Shown: positions 7,595 through 15,397, counted from the stretch's first letter. The stretch: DNA of 42,799 nt from an uncultured Algibacter sp. (GCF_947495925.1 NZ_CANMAU010000008.1:1-42799), one strand, 5' to 3'. Numbers and translations: made by a program. The notes: a model not told the origin generated them from the sequence alone.

Positions 7595-8488
7595 ATGAAA
7601 ATTTTAAAAAGGGTAATCTTATTTGGAGTGATTAGTATTTCTTCTCTTTCATTTTCACAAGAATCAACTCATCAATTTGATTATGCTCCTAAAACAGAAT
7701 TCAACGATGCAATTGTGGATAGTAAAATTCTTGATTACAATGGCTGTACATTCGAAAAAATAGTCATAGATGGATTTGATTCTAAAGTTCCGTTCTATCT
7801 AATAACACCTAAAAAGCAAAAGAATAACAAATATATTTTTATTCTTCATGGTGGTACAAGCAGTAAGGAGGATTTGATTTATCCTACAAATAACTTGTCC
7901 ATTTTAAAGGACTCGTTGCTTCTCAAGGGGTACTCTATTATTATACCCGATGCAAAATATCACGGAGAAAGAAGTTATCAAGGTAATTTTAGGTCACCGT
8001 TAAAATTCTTTTCATCACAAGATTATGAAACAGTAAATGACTTTTTATTTTCTACAGTGAAGGATTTAAGAATTCTAATGGACTACTTACAATCTAAACC
8101 CGAACATTCTTTAGCAATTTTTGAAGTATTAGGTTATAGTATGGGTGGACATATAGCCATCCTATTAAATTCAGTTGACGACAGATTAAACCATGTTGTT
8201 GCTTGCATAGCCCCTCTAGATTTATTTAAGTTGTCTATAAAATTGGGAATGAATGAGGAAAATGCTAAAAAAGTAGAGAGCCTATCAGCTAAAAACAACG
8301 CATTATTACAAAAGGCACCTATTACTATGTTTATGGGAACTGAAGATGAATTCTATTCTGAAGAAGAAGTACAAGCATTTTTTAACGATATAAAAATCAA
8401 AGACAAAAAATTGAAATTCTATAATACTGGACATTTTTTACCAGATGAATTTAATTCTGATGCAATTAAATATATACTAAGAGAATAA
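7595..8488 (+). CDS. Secreted alpha/beta hydrolase
   Basis: Serine hydrolase of the alpha/beta fold, probably an esterase or dienelactone-hydrolase-like enzyme, exported by an N-terminal signal peptide (MKILKRVILFGVISISSLSF, cleaved near SFS-Q). The oxyanion-type HGG motif occurs in ILHGGTSSKED; the nucleophile elbow is GYSMGG with S182; the likely acid is D251 in GTEDEFY; the likely base is H280 in NTGHFLPDEF. Spacing and order are right for the family and length (297 aa) is normal. It is alone in a cassette with perfectly matching end tags (7558-7563 and 8494-8499). The natural substrate cannot be inferred. Confidence 0.83.
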   Translation: MKILKRVILFGVISISSLSFSQESTHQFDYAPKTEFNDAIVDSKILDYNGCTFEKIVIDGFDSKVPFYLITPKKQKNNKYIFILHGGTSSKEDLIYPTNNLSILKDSLLLKGYSIIIPDAKYHGERSYQGNFRSPLKFFSSQDYETVNDFLFSTVKDLRILMDYLQSKPEHSLAIFEVLGYSMGGHIAILLNSVDDRLNHVVACIAPLDLFKLSIKLGMNEENAKKVESLSAKNNALLQKAPITMFMGTEDEFYSEEEVQAFFNDIKIKDKKLKFYNTGHFLPDEFNSDAIKYILRE

Positions 8489-8493
8489 AAAAC

Positions 8494-8593
8494 TCTACAC
8501 AACAATGGCTAGAAGTAATTGCTAGTTCTTACCTACTACGGAAAATCCTTCTCTCGAAAACGCAACTATTCTTATACAAATCCCTTGTAGCCA
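8494..8593. repeat. attC-like site S7
   Basis: Left edge tctaca-CAAC (8494-8503), exact inverse of GTTG-tgtaga at 7554-7563. The arms GGCTAGAAGTAATTGCTAG and ACGCAACTATTCTTATAC resemble those of S5 and S1. The right core is mutated to CCTTG (8583-8587) and is followed by tag tagcca. The G to C change in the core may have disabled this crossover point. Confidence 0.7.
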
Positions 8594-8603
8594 ATACAGA
8601 AAA

Positions 8604-9290
8604 ATGAATAGACTAACACGAATCACATCAATCTTAATTCATTTACAATCTAAAAAAGTAGTAACTGCAAAAGAAATTGCAAATAGATTTGAAATTAGTT
8701 TACGAACTGTTTATAGAGATATTAAAACGCTACAAGAATCTGGAGTTCCAATAGGTTCAGAAAATGGTACAGGATATTTTATTGTTGAAGGATATTCATT
8801 ACCACCAATAATGATTACTCAAGAAGAAGCAAATGCTCTAATTGTTTCAGAAAAATTAATTCTAAACCAAGGAGACACTTCCTTGATTAAAGATTTCAAT
8901 TCCTTACTAATTAAAATAAAATCGACTCTTAGGGCTTTTGAAAAAGAAGGAATTTCAAAACTCGAGAATAGAATAGAGCCTTCAACGAAAAACGAAAAAA
9001 ACAGAAGTAATTGGCTGTCTTCAATTCAAAAGTCAATTACCAATTCGAATGTTCTTAAAATCAATTACTTCTCAATTTACAAGGATGAACATACAACTCG
9101 TGAAATTGAACCTCTTGCCATTTATTTCACTGACAGTTCTTGGGTTTTAGTCGCATTCTGTCGCTTACGAAACAACCTACGTGAATTTAGATTAGATAGA
9201 ATCTCAACACTCTTTATTACTTCTGAAACATTTGATTATCAGCAAGATTTCTCATTAAATGATTATTTCAAGAAATTTATTGAAGTATAG
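8604..9290 (+). CDS. YafY-type HTH-WYL transcriptional regulator
   Basis: A 228-aa DNA-binding regulator. The N-terminal winged helix-turn-helix (TRITSILIHLQSKKVVTAKE, then EISLRTVYRDIKTLQESGVP) is of the DeoR/HTH_11 type; then a GYFIVEGYSLPPIMIT segment; then a WYL ligand-sensing domain from about residue 135 (LKINYFSIYKDEHTTREIEP, LAIYF, REFRLDRI). It starts 20 bases after the mutated core of S7 and leads a three-gene cassette. An inverted repeat just after its stop (9292-9307) is a candidate operator through which it could control the next gene. The ligand is unknown. Confidence 0.85.
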   Translation: MNRLTRITSILIHLQSKKVVTAKEIANRFEISLRTVYRDIKTLQESGVPIGSENGTGYFIVEGYSLPPIMITQEEANALIVSEKLILNQGDTSLIKDFNSLLIKIKSTLRAFEKEGISKLENRIEPSTKNEKNRSNWLSSIQKSITNSNVLKINYFSIYKDEHTTREIEPLAIYFTDSSWVLVAFCRLRNNLREFRLDRISTLFITSETFDYQQDFSLNDYFKKFIEV

Positions 9291-9291
9291 T

Positions 9292-9307
9292 TGACATAGG
9301 GTTGTCA
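9292..9307. promoter_or_regulatory. Candidate operator TGACA-N6-TGTCA
   Basis: A perfect 5-bp inverted repeat with a 6-base spacer between the WYL regulator stop and the start of the lipoprotein gene at 9350. Its position suits control of the downstream pair by the adjacent regulator. No promoter motif of the TAnnTTTG type is obvious downstream, so this is inference. Confidence 0.4.
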
Positions 9308-9349
9308 CTCCTCCCATTTACATTTGTCTCATAAACTACAATATATCAA

Positions 9350-9739
9350 ATGAAGCATTTATTAATTGGTATTATAGTTATCGTATTGATTAGCTGTAAT
9401 ACTCAGAACAAAACAAATATGAGCAAACAAAGTAAAAAAGTAGGAACAATAGAATTGGTTATTTTTGATACCTATCCTCAATATTCCAAAGCAGAAGTGA
9501 TAGCAGCAGCAAAAGCCGTGAATCCTGTAACAGAAAAAATTGATGGCTACATTGGAAGGAAGCTAGCAGTGGACAAAAACGGTAAATGGACTGATATTGT
9601 TTATTGGACAGACCTTAAATCAGCTGAACATGCTGCACAAGAAATTTTGAAAAGCGAAACTTGTCAAAAATTCTTTGGAATGATAAATCAAGAAACTATG
9701 CAATTTATGCATCTTGAACCTGTAATTGATGTCAAATAA
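9350..9739 (+). CDS. Lipoprotein with ABM/EthD-like ferredoxin-fold domain
   Basis: A 129-aa protein with a lipoprotein signal (MKHLLIGIIVIVLISC, Cys16). The rest looks like a dimeric alpha/beta barrel domain as in antibiotic-biosynthesis monooxygenase or EthD-type proteins: a strand (TIELVIFDTY), a helix, a second strand around the GYIGRKLAVDKNGKWTDIVYW segment, then a helix with SAEHAAQEIL and a final FMHLEP strand. An in-frame ATG at codon 24 (MSKQSKK) could give a cytoplasmic form. It follows the WYL regulator gene and precedes a DUF6194-like gene by six bases, so it is probably in an operon. The reaction is unknown. Confidence 0.6.
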   Translation: MKHLLIGIIVIVLISCNTQNKTNMSKQSKKVGTIELVIFDTYPQYSKAEVIAAAKAVNPVTEKIDGYIGRKLAVDKNGKWTDIVYWTDLKSAEHAAQEILKSETCQKFFGMINQETMQFMHLEPVIDVK

Positions 9740-9745
9740 AAAGGT

Positions 9746-10222
9746 ATGACTAAAAACGACATAATTGAAAGGGTTCAGGAAAAATTTGACGGCCTTGTCC
9801 TAAATAAAAATTGGGGAGAAGTTGGACTATTTTACAATCCAGAAAACAAACTAAGTAAGGGAGTCTATCTGTTGACTTTCAAGGAAAAAGATAGTTTAAA
9901 TGACAAAGCATCAAATACTGATAGAAATGGTATATTTAGATTGAACATTGGAATATCAAAAGATACCTTTTTTAGGTTATTTGGAGAAAGACCCAAAAGG
10001 CCAAAGGCAGGCCAAATAATTGATATGCCTTATGACTTTTCAGAACTTAATAAAATAATGCCTCATCCAATTTATGGTTGGATGAGTTGGATTTGTATTT
10101 TAAATCCAACAAAGGGAACTTTTGATAAATTATTCCCGTTAATCGAAGAAGGATACTATTTAGCGTTAAAAAAATATGAAAAGAAAATAAAAGGGCATAA
10201 CAACGTATCCTATAAAAAATAG
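9746..10222 (+). CDS. DUF6194-like protein
   Basis: A 158-aa soluble protein resembling DUF6194: the IFRLNIGISKDTFFRLFGERP stretch, DMPYDFSELNKIMPHPIYGW and a WICILNPTKGTFDKL segment, with a C-terminal helix. No catalytic motif is known to me. It starts six bases after the ABM-like gene, implying co-transcription. The reading frame runs into recombination site S8: the last eight residues (HNNVSYKK) are encoded by its left arm and the stop codon is inside the arm, as also seen for the gene ending at 3875. Confidence 0.6.
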   Translation: MTKNDIIERVQEKFDGLVLNKNWGEVGLFYNPENKLSKGVYLLTFKEKDSLNDKASNTDRNGIFRLNIGISKDTFFRLFGERPKRPKAGQIIDMPYDFSELNKIMPHPIYGWMSWICILNPTKGTFDKLFPLIEEGYYLALKKYEKKIKGHNNVSYKK

Positions 10223-10332
10223 CGGTTTAAGTGTTTAAACGAAAGATAAAATATAAAATTAAGTTCAGTTATAAACGGAAAAGTTAGTGCGTGAAATCCC
10301 ACTACTTTTCAAATACAAAACCATTGTGTTTC
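10192..10332. repeat. attC-like site S8
   Basis: Left core TAAC at 10198-10201 followed by AACGTATCC; left arm TATAAAAAATAGC; right arm ACTACTTTTCAAATACAAAACC shared with S6. The right core is ACCATTG with A for G at 10323, followed by tag tgtttc. The left tag (agggca) does not match the tag after S7 (tagcca), so the WYL cassette has drifted or recombined. Confidence 0.6.
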
Positions 10333-10374
10333 ATTAAAAAACTTCTTAGACAAACCTAAATAAAGTTTCCTCCT

Positions 10375-10382
10375 TAAGTTTG
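10375..10382 (+). promoter_or_regulatory. Promoter -7 element for the AraC-family gene
   Basis: TAAGTTTG fits the Bacteroidota -7 consensus TAnnTTTG and lies eight bases before the start codon at 10390, after the cassette boundary, so this cassette would carry its own promoter with a very short leader. No clear -33 TTG is evident. Confidence 0.45.
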
Positions 10383-10389
10383 CACTATT

Positions 10390-11241
10390 ATGGAAGTAAA
10401 AACAATAGAGCTATTCGGTAAACCATTGTTCAATCTAGTCACAATGTCCGACCCCATCAAAATGGCCACATCAATGCCTGAAGATGAAGCGGGATTCGTA
10501 TATATTTTGAAAGGTGGATGCATTAATTATTCAGAAACGGAAGAGCTACGTCTTAGTCAGAAACAGGCGGTACTCGCAAAAAGTGGAAATAGTACGTTTA
10601 GCACAATAACAGTAGAAGGGAAAACAGAATATCAAGCTATAGTGGTTAAGTTTCATAAAGACATACTCGAGGAGCTTTATAATAATTCTTCTTCGCCATT
10701 CACAAGAGCATCAAGCCATGAGCTTACCATAAATTCAGCTAAGATTGAGACCAGTATATTATTGGAACAGTACATCAATAGTCTAGTAACGCTCTTTGAT
10801 AATCCAGAATTGGCTTCTGAAGAGCTGCTTAAACTTAAATTAAAGGAACTAATAATCCATTTACTCAATGCTGAGAACAGTCCGCAAGTATTGGGTATTA
10901 TGACAAACCTTTACAAAAAGAAAATATTCGACTTCAAAGAAATTATAAATGCTCATATCTGTTCTTCGCTCGGAATTGAAGAACTGGCTCAACTGACAAA
11001 TCAGAGTTTATCTACCTTCAAAAAGACATTTAAACAGATATACAACGATACGCCAAACAACTACTTAATTGGCAAACGAATCGAAAAGGTAGCCGATTTA
11101 CTTCATCTTTCTAATGACTCAATCAGCAACATTGCCTATGATTGCGAATTCAAAACACTGGCTCATATGTCACGAGTTTTTAAAGCCAAATATGGAATTT
11201 CTCCCTCGGAGTATAGATTAAACTTCTCAGACAAAAGATAA
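10390..11241 (+). CDS. AraC-family transcriptional regulator
   Basis: A 283-aa regulator. The N-terminal about 150 residues form a cupin-like sensing domain (GFVYILKGGCINYSETEELR, then AVLAKSGNS), as in ExsA-like AraC proteins. Two helix-turn-helix motifs fill about residues 185-278: the first around GIEELAQLTNQSLSTFKKTF, the second around ISNIAYDCEFKTLAHMSRVF, ending in the signature KYGISPSEYR. It precedes by 15 bases, in the same cassette, the gene for an exported SRPBCC protein that it may control. Confidence 0.87.
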   Translation: MEVKTIELFGKPLFNLVTMSDPIKMATSMPEDEAGFVYILKGGCINYSETEELRLSQKQAVLAKSGNSTFSTITVEGKTEYQAIVVKFHKDILEELYNNSSSPFTRASSHELTINSAKIETSILLEQYINSLVTLFDNPELASEELLKLKLKELIIHLLNAENSPQVLGIMTNLYKKKIFDFKEIINAHICSSLGIEELAQLTNQSLSTFKKTFKQIYNDTPNNYLIGKRIEKVADLLHLSNDSISNIAYDCEFKTLAHMSRVFKAKYGISPSEYRLNFSDKR

Positions 11242-11304
11242 AACTTTCTAGACAAGTTGATGCCTGCTTGGTCGCATACTTTTGTTTTATCAAAAAATAA
11301 AAAC

Positions 11305-12435
11305 ATGAAAATAAAGCGACTAAACATTTTAATGTTAATCACATTATCAATTGCAACAATTAATTTGAAAGTTATGGCACAGAATGGAGAGAAATATACT
11401 GAGATAAAAACAGTAAGAACAAGTGAAATAATAGATGTATCGGCCGATTCACTTTGGGAAATAATCAACCAGCCTGACATCTCTGTTTGGAGTACATTGC
11501 TAGACAGTACGAAGTTTTTTGGAACAGAAAAATTTGAAGGTATTCTATGGAGTAAGAGAGTTAGCATTGTGAACTATAAAGGTCATCATGAATCACATGA
11601 AGACTTGATTTTTTATGATCCTGTTAATAGGATTATAAAATTTGCTTCCACCAAATTCCCTAGGTTTATTATTTCTAACCAAACACATTATGAGGTTGTT
11701 GATCACGGACATCACAAGTCAGCACTTAAAACGACAACTCTGATGAATATGAAAAAATTTCAGGCCTTTTTCTTAAAAAAACCTATGTTAAAAGCAATAA
11801 ATAAAAATGGTGATGGACTGGCATATGACATAAAATATTACGCCGAAAATGGAGATGTTTCACCCTCAAAAAAGGATAGAATTAAAGAACTTGAAAAAGA
11901 TGAGGCCAATCAAAAACCAAAATACAAGATTGTTGAGAAGACACTAAAGAGTGAAATTATAAATATTTCAGCGGACTCACTTTGGGCAATTTGTAGAGAA
12001 TTCGACAAAACTGCAGAGTGGACATCTACATTAAAGCACTCATATGGCACAGGTGAATCTCAATTTGAAGGTGCCACTTGTTCTTCAAGAATCTGTGAAA
12101 CAGATTTTGGAAAGGGAAAAGTGATTGAAGAACTCGTTATGTTTAGTGATGAAAATAAGGAACTCTCTTATAACCTTACCGAAGGAGCTCCTGGATTTAT
12201 AACACTTGCTAATAACCATTGGAGAGTGACAAAAATAGGTAATAATCAATCTAAAATTGAAATGAATGTAACCATGTATATGAAAAAATTTGCAGGTTTC
12301 TTCTTGAGTGGGCTTATAAAAAACCAAATGATAAAGCAAGTAGGTATTGTATTGGAAGAATTAAAGATTTATGCAGAAACTGGTGAAATATCAGAGGCTA
12401 AGAAAAAGCAAATTGAAAAACAGAAAAAGAAATAA
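11305..12435 (+). CDS. Exported protein with two tandem SRPBCC domains
   Basis: I set the start at 11305, where a signal peptide begins (MKIKRLNILMLITLSIATIN, ending near VMAQN); the frame is open back to 11257 but that adds 16 polar residues. The mature protein (about 350 aa) holds two copies of an SRPBCC (polyketide-cyclase/dehydrase-like) ligand-binding fold. Each copy opens with the same phrase, SEIIDVSADSLWEI and SEIINISADSLWAI, and contains FEG followed by a short strand, then ends with a MKKFxxFFL helix and ...YAE.G. The two are an internal duplication. The C-terminus is very lysine-rich. Such domains bind hydrophobic small molecules; the ligand is unknown. The stop codon TAA forms part of the cassette boundary. 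Confidence 0.7.
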   Translation: MKIKRLNILMLITLSIATINLKVMAQNGEKYTEIKTVRTSEIIDVSADSLWEIINQPDISVWSTLLDSTKFFGTEKFEGILWSKRVSIVNYKGHHESHEDLIFYDPVNRIIKFASTKFPRFIISNQTHYEVVDHGHHKSALKTTTLMNMKKFQAFFLKKPMLKAINKNGDGLAYDIKYYAENGDVSPSKKDRIKELEKDEANQKPKYKIVEKTLKSEIINISADSLWAICREFDKTAEWTSTLKHSYGTGESQFEGATCSSRICETDFGKGKVIEELVMFSDENKELSYNLTEGAPGFITLANNHWRVTKIGNNQSKIEMNVTMYMKKFAGFFLSGLIKNQMIKQVGIVLEELKIYAETGEISEAKKKQIEKQKKK

Positions 12436-12437
12436 CG

Positions 12438-12510
12438 GAAACACACCACTATATAAAGTTCATATTTACTCGTTCCTCACAAATATGTAACTTTATACCA
12501 AACGTTGGCA
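12438..12510. repeat. attC-like site S9 (short form)
   Basis: A compact 73-bp site. Left tag gaaaca (12438-12443) is the exact inverse of tgtttc at 10327-10332, followed by CACC where CAAC is expected. The arms TATAAAGTTCATATTT and AAATATGTAACTTTATA pair almost fully with a single unpaired A. The right core is AACGTTG with tag gcaaca (12508-12513). Confidence 0.7.
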
Positions 12511-12633
12511 ACAATTAACATAATCAAGAAAAACAGACCGACACGAATTAATTTCTGATAAAGAAATCTATTATCAAAAATAACCTGACAACATTTTTCC
12601 CTGTAAAGTTTGTGTGTTTCTAAATTTAAACAC

Positions 12634-12656
12634 TATATTTGTACTGATTAGTACAA
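12634..12656 (+). promoter_or_regulatory. Promoter and TetR operator O1
   Basis: The -7 element TATATTTG (12634-12641) overlaps a perfect 7-bp inverted repeat TTGTACT-GATT-AGTACAA (12639-12656), ending five bases before the TetR-family start codon. This fits autorepression. A related sequence recurs before the next gene. Confidence 0.65.
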
Positions 12657-12660
12657 TCAT

Positions 12661-13239
12661 ATGAAGCATAACCTTAATAACATACTACAAACAGGAACAG
12701 ACCTTTTTCAGAAAAAAGGCTATACAGGAACTGGAACTGATGAAATACTGAAATCCGGTAACTATCCTAGAAGTAGTTTTTATTATCATTTCAAAAATAA
12801 AGAAGGTTTTGCGATTAAGGTTTTAGAGAGATACGGTGAAAATTCACAGCATTTCTATTCATCCATTTTATTGAATAAACAAGGTGGTAATTCGGCAGAA
12901 AGACTTGAAAAATTTGTTTCAATAATAGCTGATTCATCAGAAAATAAAAATTTCGAAAGCGAATGTTTGATACAAAAGTTTGCAACTGAATGCGCTGGAA
13001 TTAATACTAATCTTAAAGACACTACTAAAGTCCAATTGGATAAATTACTTTCTATTACTAGTGAATGTATTCAACAAGGGCAAAACGAAGGTTTTTTTCA
13101 TAAAAAAGCAACTAGTATAGATCTTGCTAAGAAATTTCAGGCCATATTATATGGATCCTTTATACAAGCAAGGTTAAACAATAGTGCGGATATAATGATT
13201 CAACTTCTAAATGACGAAATACAAAAATTAAAAGCATAA
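12661..13239 (+). CDS. TetR/AcrR-family transcriptional repressor
   Basis: A 192-aa regulator with an N-terminal TetR helix-turn-helix: ILQTGTDLFQKKGYTGTGTD, then EILKSGNYPRSSFYYHFKNKEGFA, where SFYYHF is the family signature. The C-terminal helical domain, with ECAGINTNLKD and FQAILYGSFIQARL, binds an unknown inducer. It has a palindrome in its own promoter and a second one before the downstream lipoprotein gene, so it probably controls the three-gene cassette. The original ligand may be a reactive or lipophilic compound, judging from the AhpD-like third gene; that is inference. Confidence 0.88.
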   Translation: MKHNLNNILQTGTDLFQKKGYTGTGTDEILKSGNYPRSSFYYHFKNKEGFAIKVLERYGENSQHFYSSILLNKQGGNSAERLEKFVSIIADSSENKNFESECLIQKFATECAGINTNLKDTTKVQLDKLLSITSECIQQGQNEGFFHKKATSIDLAKKFQAILYGSFIQARLNNSADIMIQLLNDEIQKLKA

Positions 13240-13256
13240 AAAAATTTACAAAAATT

Positions 13257-13274
13257 ATGTATAGATTAGTACAT
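13257..13274. promoter_or_regulatory. Candidate TetR operator O2
   Basis: ATGTATAGATTAGTACAT shares the GATTAGTACA core with O1 (13 of 18 positions) in the 50-bp gap between the TetR gene and the lipoprotein gene. A nominal ATG at 13257 is the first base of this palindrome and is probably not a start codon. Confidence 0.5.
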
Positions 13275-13289
13275 ACAAAACGAAAAAAC

Positions 13290-14177
13290 ATGAAAAACAC
13301 ACACATTTTATTAATTATAGCAACACTCCTTTTAAGTAGTTGTAAAATAGCTGATATGAGAACCAATTCAATAAAAGATAATGGTATATCAACAGAAGCT
13401 TATAATAAAGGAAAGAAAATTCTTGACGAGACTTGGTATAAACATGGATTCAACAAGTTTAGTGAACATAAAACATATTCATTCAATGGTTCCGATACTT
13501 GGAAAGGATTAATGGGGAAAATGGGAAAACCTTGGCCTGAGGCTAAATCAAATATGAATTTCAAATACGAAGTCGGCTCATTCGACAGTCAAGTTACCTA
13601 TCTTGATGGAAAGCGAGAAGGTATTACTGCTGGCTTACAAAGTTGGAATTACTATGAAATGGTGAGCCCAAGAGAAATTGATCAACTTAAAATGAATAAA
13701 AAAGTTAGGTTTGGGCTTTCTGCATATCACTATTTCTTTGAAATGTTAGACCGCTTAAAAGATGTTCCAATTATTCAATATGGTGGAGAGATTACATTCA
13801 ATGGAAATGACTATAATATTGTATTCGCAACTTGGAATAAAGTTGAACCTCACAAAGAAAACGATCAGTACAAATTACTAATCAATAAAAAAACTGGACT
13901 ACTAGATTATGCCATTTATTCTTTACGCGAGAATTACTTGAAATTCCCTGGTTCTGGATCTTTTTATGGATCAATAAAATATGATGATTACAAAGAAGTT
14001 GATGGAATATTAATTCCTCACAAGCAAACAGTCTTTCTCAACTCTCCGAAGGAGAATATAAAGAAACATGCACATCAGTTAATAGTTACCGATTTTAAAT
14101 TTGACGGCTTTGACTCTTCTCTCCTCAAACCTCTTTCTGATATTAACCCAACGGGAGATAGTAAAATAAAAGGATAG
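13290..14177 (+). CDS. Lipoprotein of unknown function (possibly DUF6503-like)
   Basis: A 295-aa lipoprotein. The start at 13290 gives a clean signal with Cys18 (THILLIIATLLLSSC); the upstream ATG at 13257 lies in an operator. The mature protein contains a KILDETWYKHGFNKFSEHKT segment, then many beta strands (VTYLDGKREGITAGLQSWNY, YGGEITFNGNDYNIVFATWN) that suggest a LolA- or DUF6503-type beta sheet binding a lipid or small molecule. Second gene of a three-gene cassette; the next gene starts two bases after its stop, which argues for co-transcription. Function not assigned. Confidence 0.6.
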   Translation: MKNTHILLIIATLLLSSCKIADMRTNSIKDNGISTEAYNKGKKILDETWYKHGFNKFSEHKTYSFNGSDTWKGLMGKMGKPWPEAKSNMNFKYEVGSFDSQVTYLDGKREGITAGLQSWNYYEMVSPREIDQLKMNKKVRFGLSAYHYFFEMLDRLKDVPIIQYGGEITFNGNDYNIVFATWNKVEPHKENDQYKLLINKKTGLLDYAIYSLRENYLKFPGSGSFYGSIKYDDYKEVDGILIPHKQTVFLNSPKENIKKHAHQLIVTDFKFDGFDSSLLKPLSDINPTGDSKIKG

Positions 14178-14179
14178 GC

Positions 14180-15172
14180 ATGAAATATATCAACCCAAAA
14201 TCATCAAAAAAAGGAGACCAACTTCTCAAAGAAGTTTATCAAGAAATTAAATCCTCTCTTCCAGGGCCAATTGCACCACCTTACAAAATACACTCTATAG
14301 ATTCTAAGCTTTTATCTATCTATTGGGATATAAATAAATTTACATATTTCAGTGGTGATTTAAGTCGAACACTAAAAGATGTCGTTGCGGCTGGAGTTTC
14401 TGATGCAAACGAATGTCCTTTCTGCTATGAATCACATACTGAACTACTTCAGTTTGAAAATAAAGAATTAAAACAAGCTTTCAGAACGAAAAACCTTGAC
14501 CTAATAAAAGATCCGTATACAAAAAAACTTGCGAAGTACTCCCTGAATATATACAATCCTAATATATTGAAAAATGAGAGCTTAGGATACAATCAGGAAG
14601 ATAAGACCGAAATAATAGGAACCGTACTAATGTTTACCTATACAAACATTCTTACCAACATATTTCTATACGAATCTGTAATTCCCTTACCAAATAGATT
14701 TGGCTTAAGAAACTTAATGTGGAAAATGGCTACTCCAATGATGAAGAAAGCTTTCAATATAAAATTGGAACGTGTTGATAAAGAAGAATACAACGAACTT
14801 CCAAATACACTAGAATGGGCTGACCAAGACCTATTAATTGGCAACTCCTTTAACAATTTGTACGAGTATCTAGAGAAAGAGAGCTCTTTTTTAAGCGATT
14901 CAACAAAAGAAATAGCTTTACAAAAAATTAACAGCTGGAATGGAGAATCACTTGGTCTACAATTAAACGCTACTATTGCACAATGGTTAAAAGAATGTGA
15001 AACCAAAGACAAAGACGTGTTAAATATAATATACAAATCTTGTTTTGCTTCCTACACAATGGGGGAGAAAGATATAAACTCTTTTTTGTCCAACCACAAT
15101 GAAAGTCAACTTCTTATTGTAGTTTCTTGGTCTGCTGCTCAAATATGCCAGAGAATTAGTTCTTGGCTATAA
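14180..15172 (+). CDS. AhpD/carboxymuconolactone decarboxylase-like protein
   Basis: A 330-aa protein with the AhpD-type motif ExxCxxCxxxH: E78, C79, C82, H86 in ANECPFCYESH, the redox site of alkylhydroperoxidase-like proteins of the CMD family. The preceding LSRTLKDVVAAGVSDAN helix is typical. The protein is longer than single-domain AhpD (about 170 aa) and the second half lacks a second CxxC, so it is either a two-domain CMD protein with one degenerate copy or has an added helical domain. Third gene of the TetR cassette; it probably detoxifies a peroxide or related compound. Its stop lies 18 bases before the cassette-end tag. Confidence 0.75.
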   Translation: MKYINPKSSKKGDQLLKEVYQEIKSSLPGPIAPPYKIHSIDSKLLSIYWDINKFTYFSGDLSRTLKDVVAAGVSDANECPFCYESHTELLQFENKELKQAFRTKNLDLIKDPYTKKLAKYSLNIYNPNILKNESLGYNQEDKTEIIGTVLMFTYTNILTNIFLYESVIPLPNRFGLRNLMWKMATPMMKKAFNIKLERVDKEEYNELPNTLEWADQDLLIGNSFNNLYEYLEKESSFLSDSTKEIALQKINSWNGESLGLQLNATIAQWLKECETKDKDVLNIIYKSCFASYTMGEKDINSFLSNHNESQLLIVVSWSAAQICQRISSWL

Positions 15173-15190
15173 TTAGAATTATCAAAAAAC

Positions 15191-15328
15191 TATTGCCAAC
15201 AATGGCTATAAAAAATTGCTTAATTCATTAAAATAGAATGTTTCTAACCAACAAAATAACTAAATTTAAAAATCAGAAAATTACGTTTTCAAAAACGCAA
15301 CTTTCTATAGGCTAAACCGTTGGCAACA
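15191..15328. repeat. attC-like site S10
   Basis: Left edge tattgc-CAAC (15191-15200), 5 of 6 against the inverse of gcaaca at 12508-12513. The left arm AATGGCTATAAAAAATTGCTTA pairs with GCAACTTTCTATAGGCT. The right core is ACCGTTG with tag gcaaca (15323-15328). The following cassette thus begins with the same tag as the preceding one, which may mean the two derive from a common ancestor cassette end. Confidence 0.72.
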
Positions 15329-15375
15329 AGCTAAAAAAACATTGAACTTCAAGCAAAAACACGAATTCACTTTCA

Positions 15376-15397
15376 CATATCGAGATTTATCAATATG
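15376..15397. promoter_or_regulatory. Candidate ArsR operator, copy 1
   Basis: CATATCGAGATTTATCAATATG, an imperfect dyad of CATAT/ATATG, lies 8 bases before the ArsR-family start. It shares 17 of 22 positions with a second dyad before the next gene, which makes a shared regulator plausible. Confidence 0.5.

Noticed and set aside
13257-13289. Upstream start of the lipoprotein at 13257
   Set aside because: This ATG is inside the second TetR-type dyad, and the residues it would add do not form part of a signal peptide.
2468-15328. The palindromes as simple rho-independent terminators
   Set aside because: They lack T runs, have conserved outer cores, and carry tags that pair with the far end of the cassette, which terminators would not need. 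They may still slow transcription.
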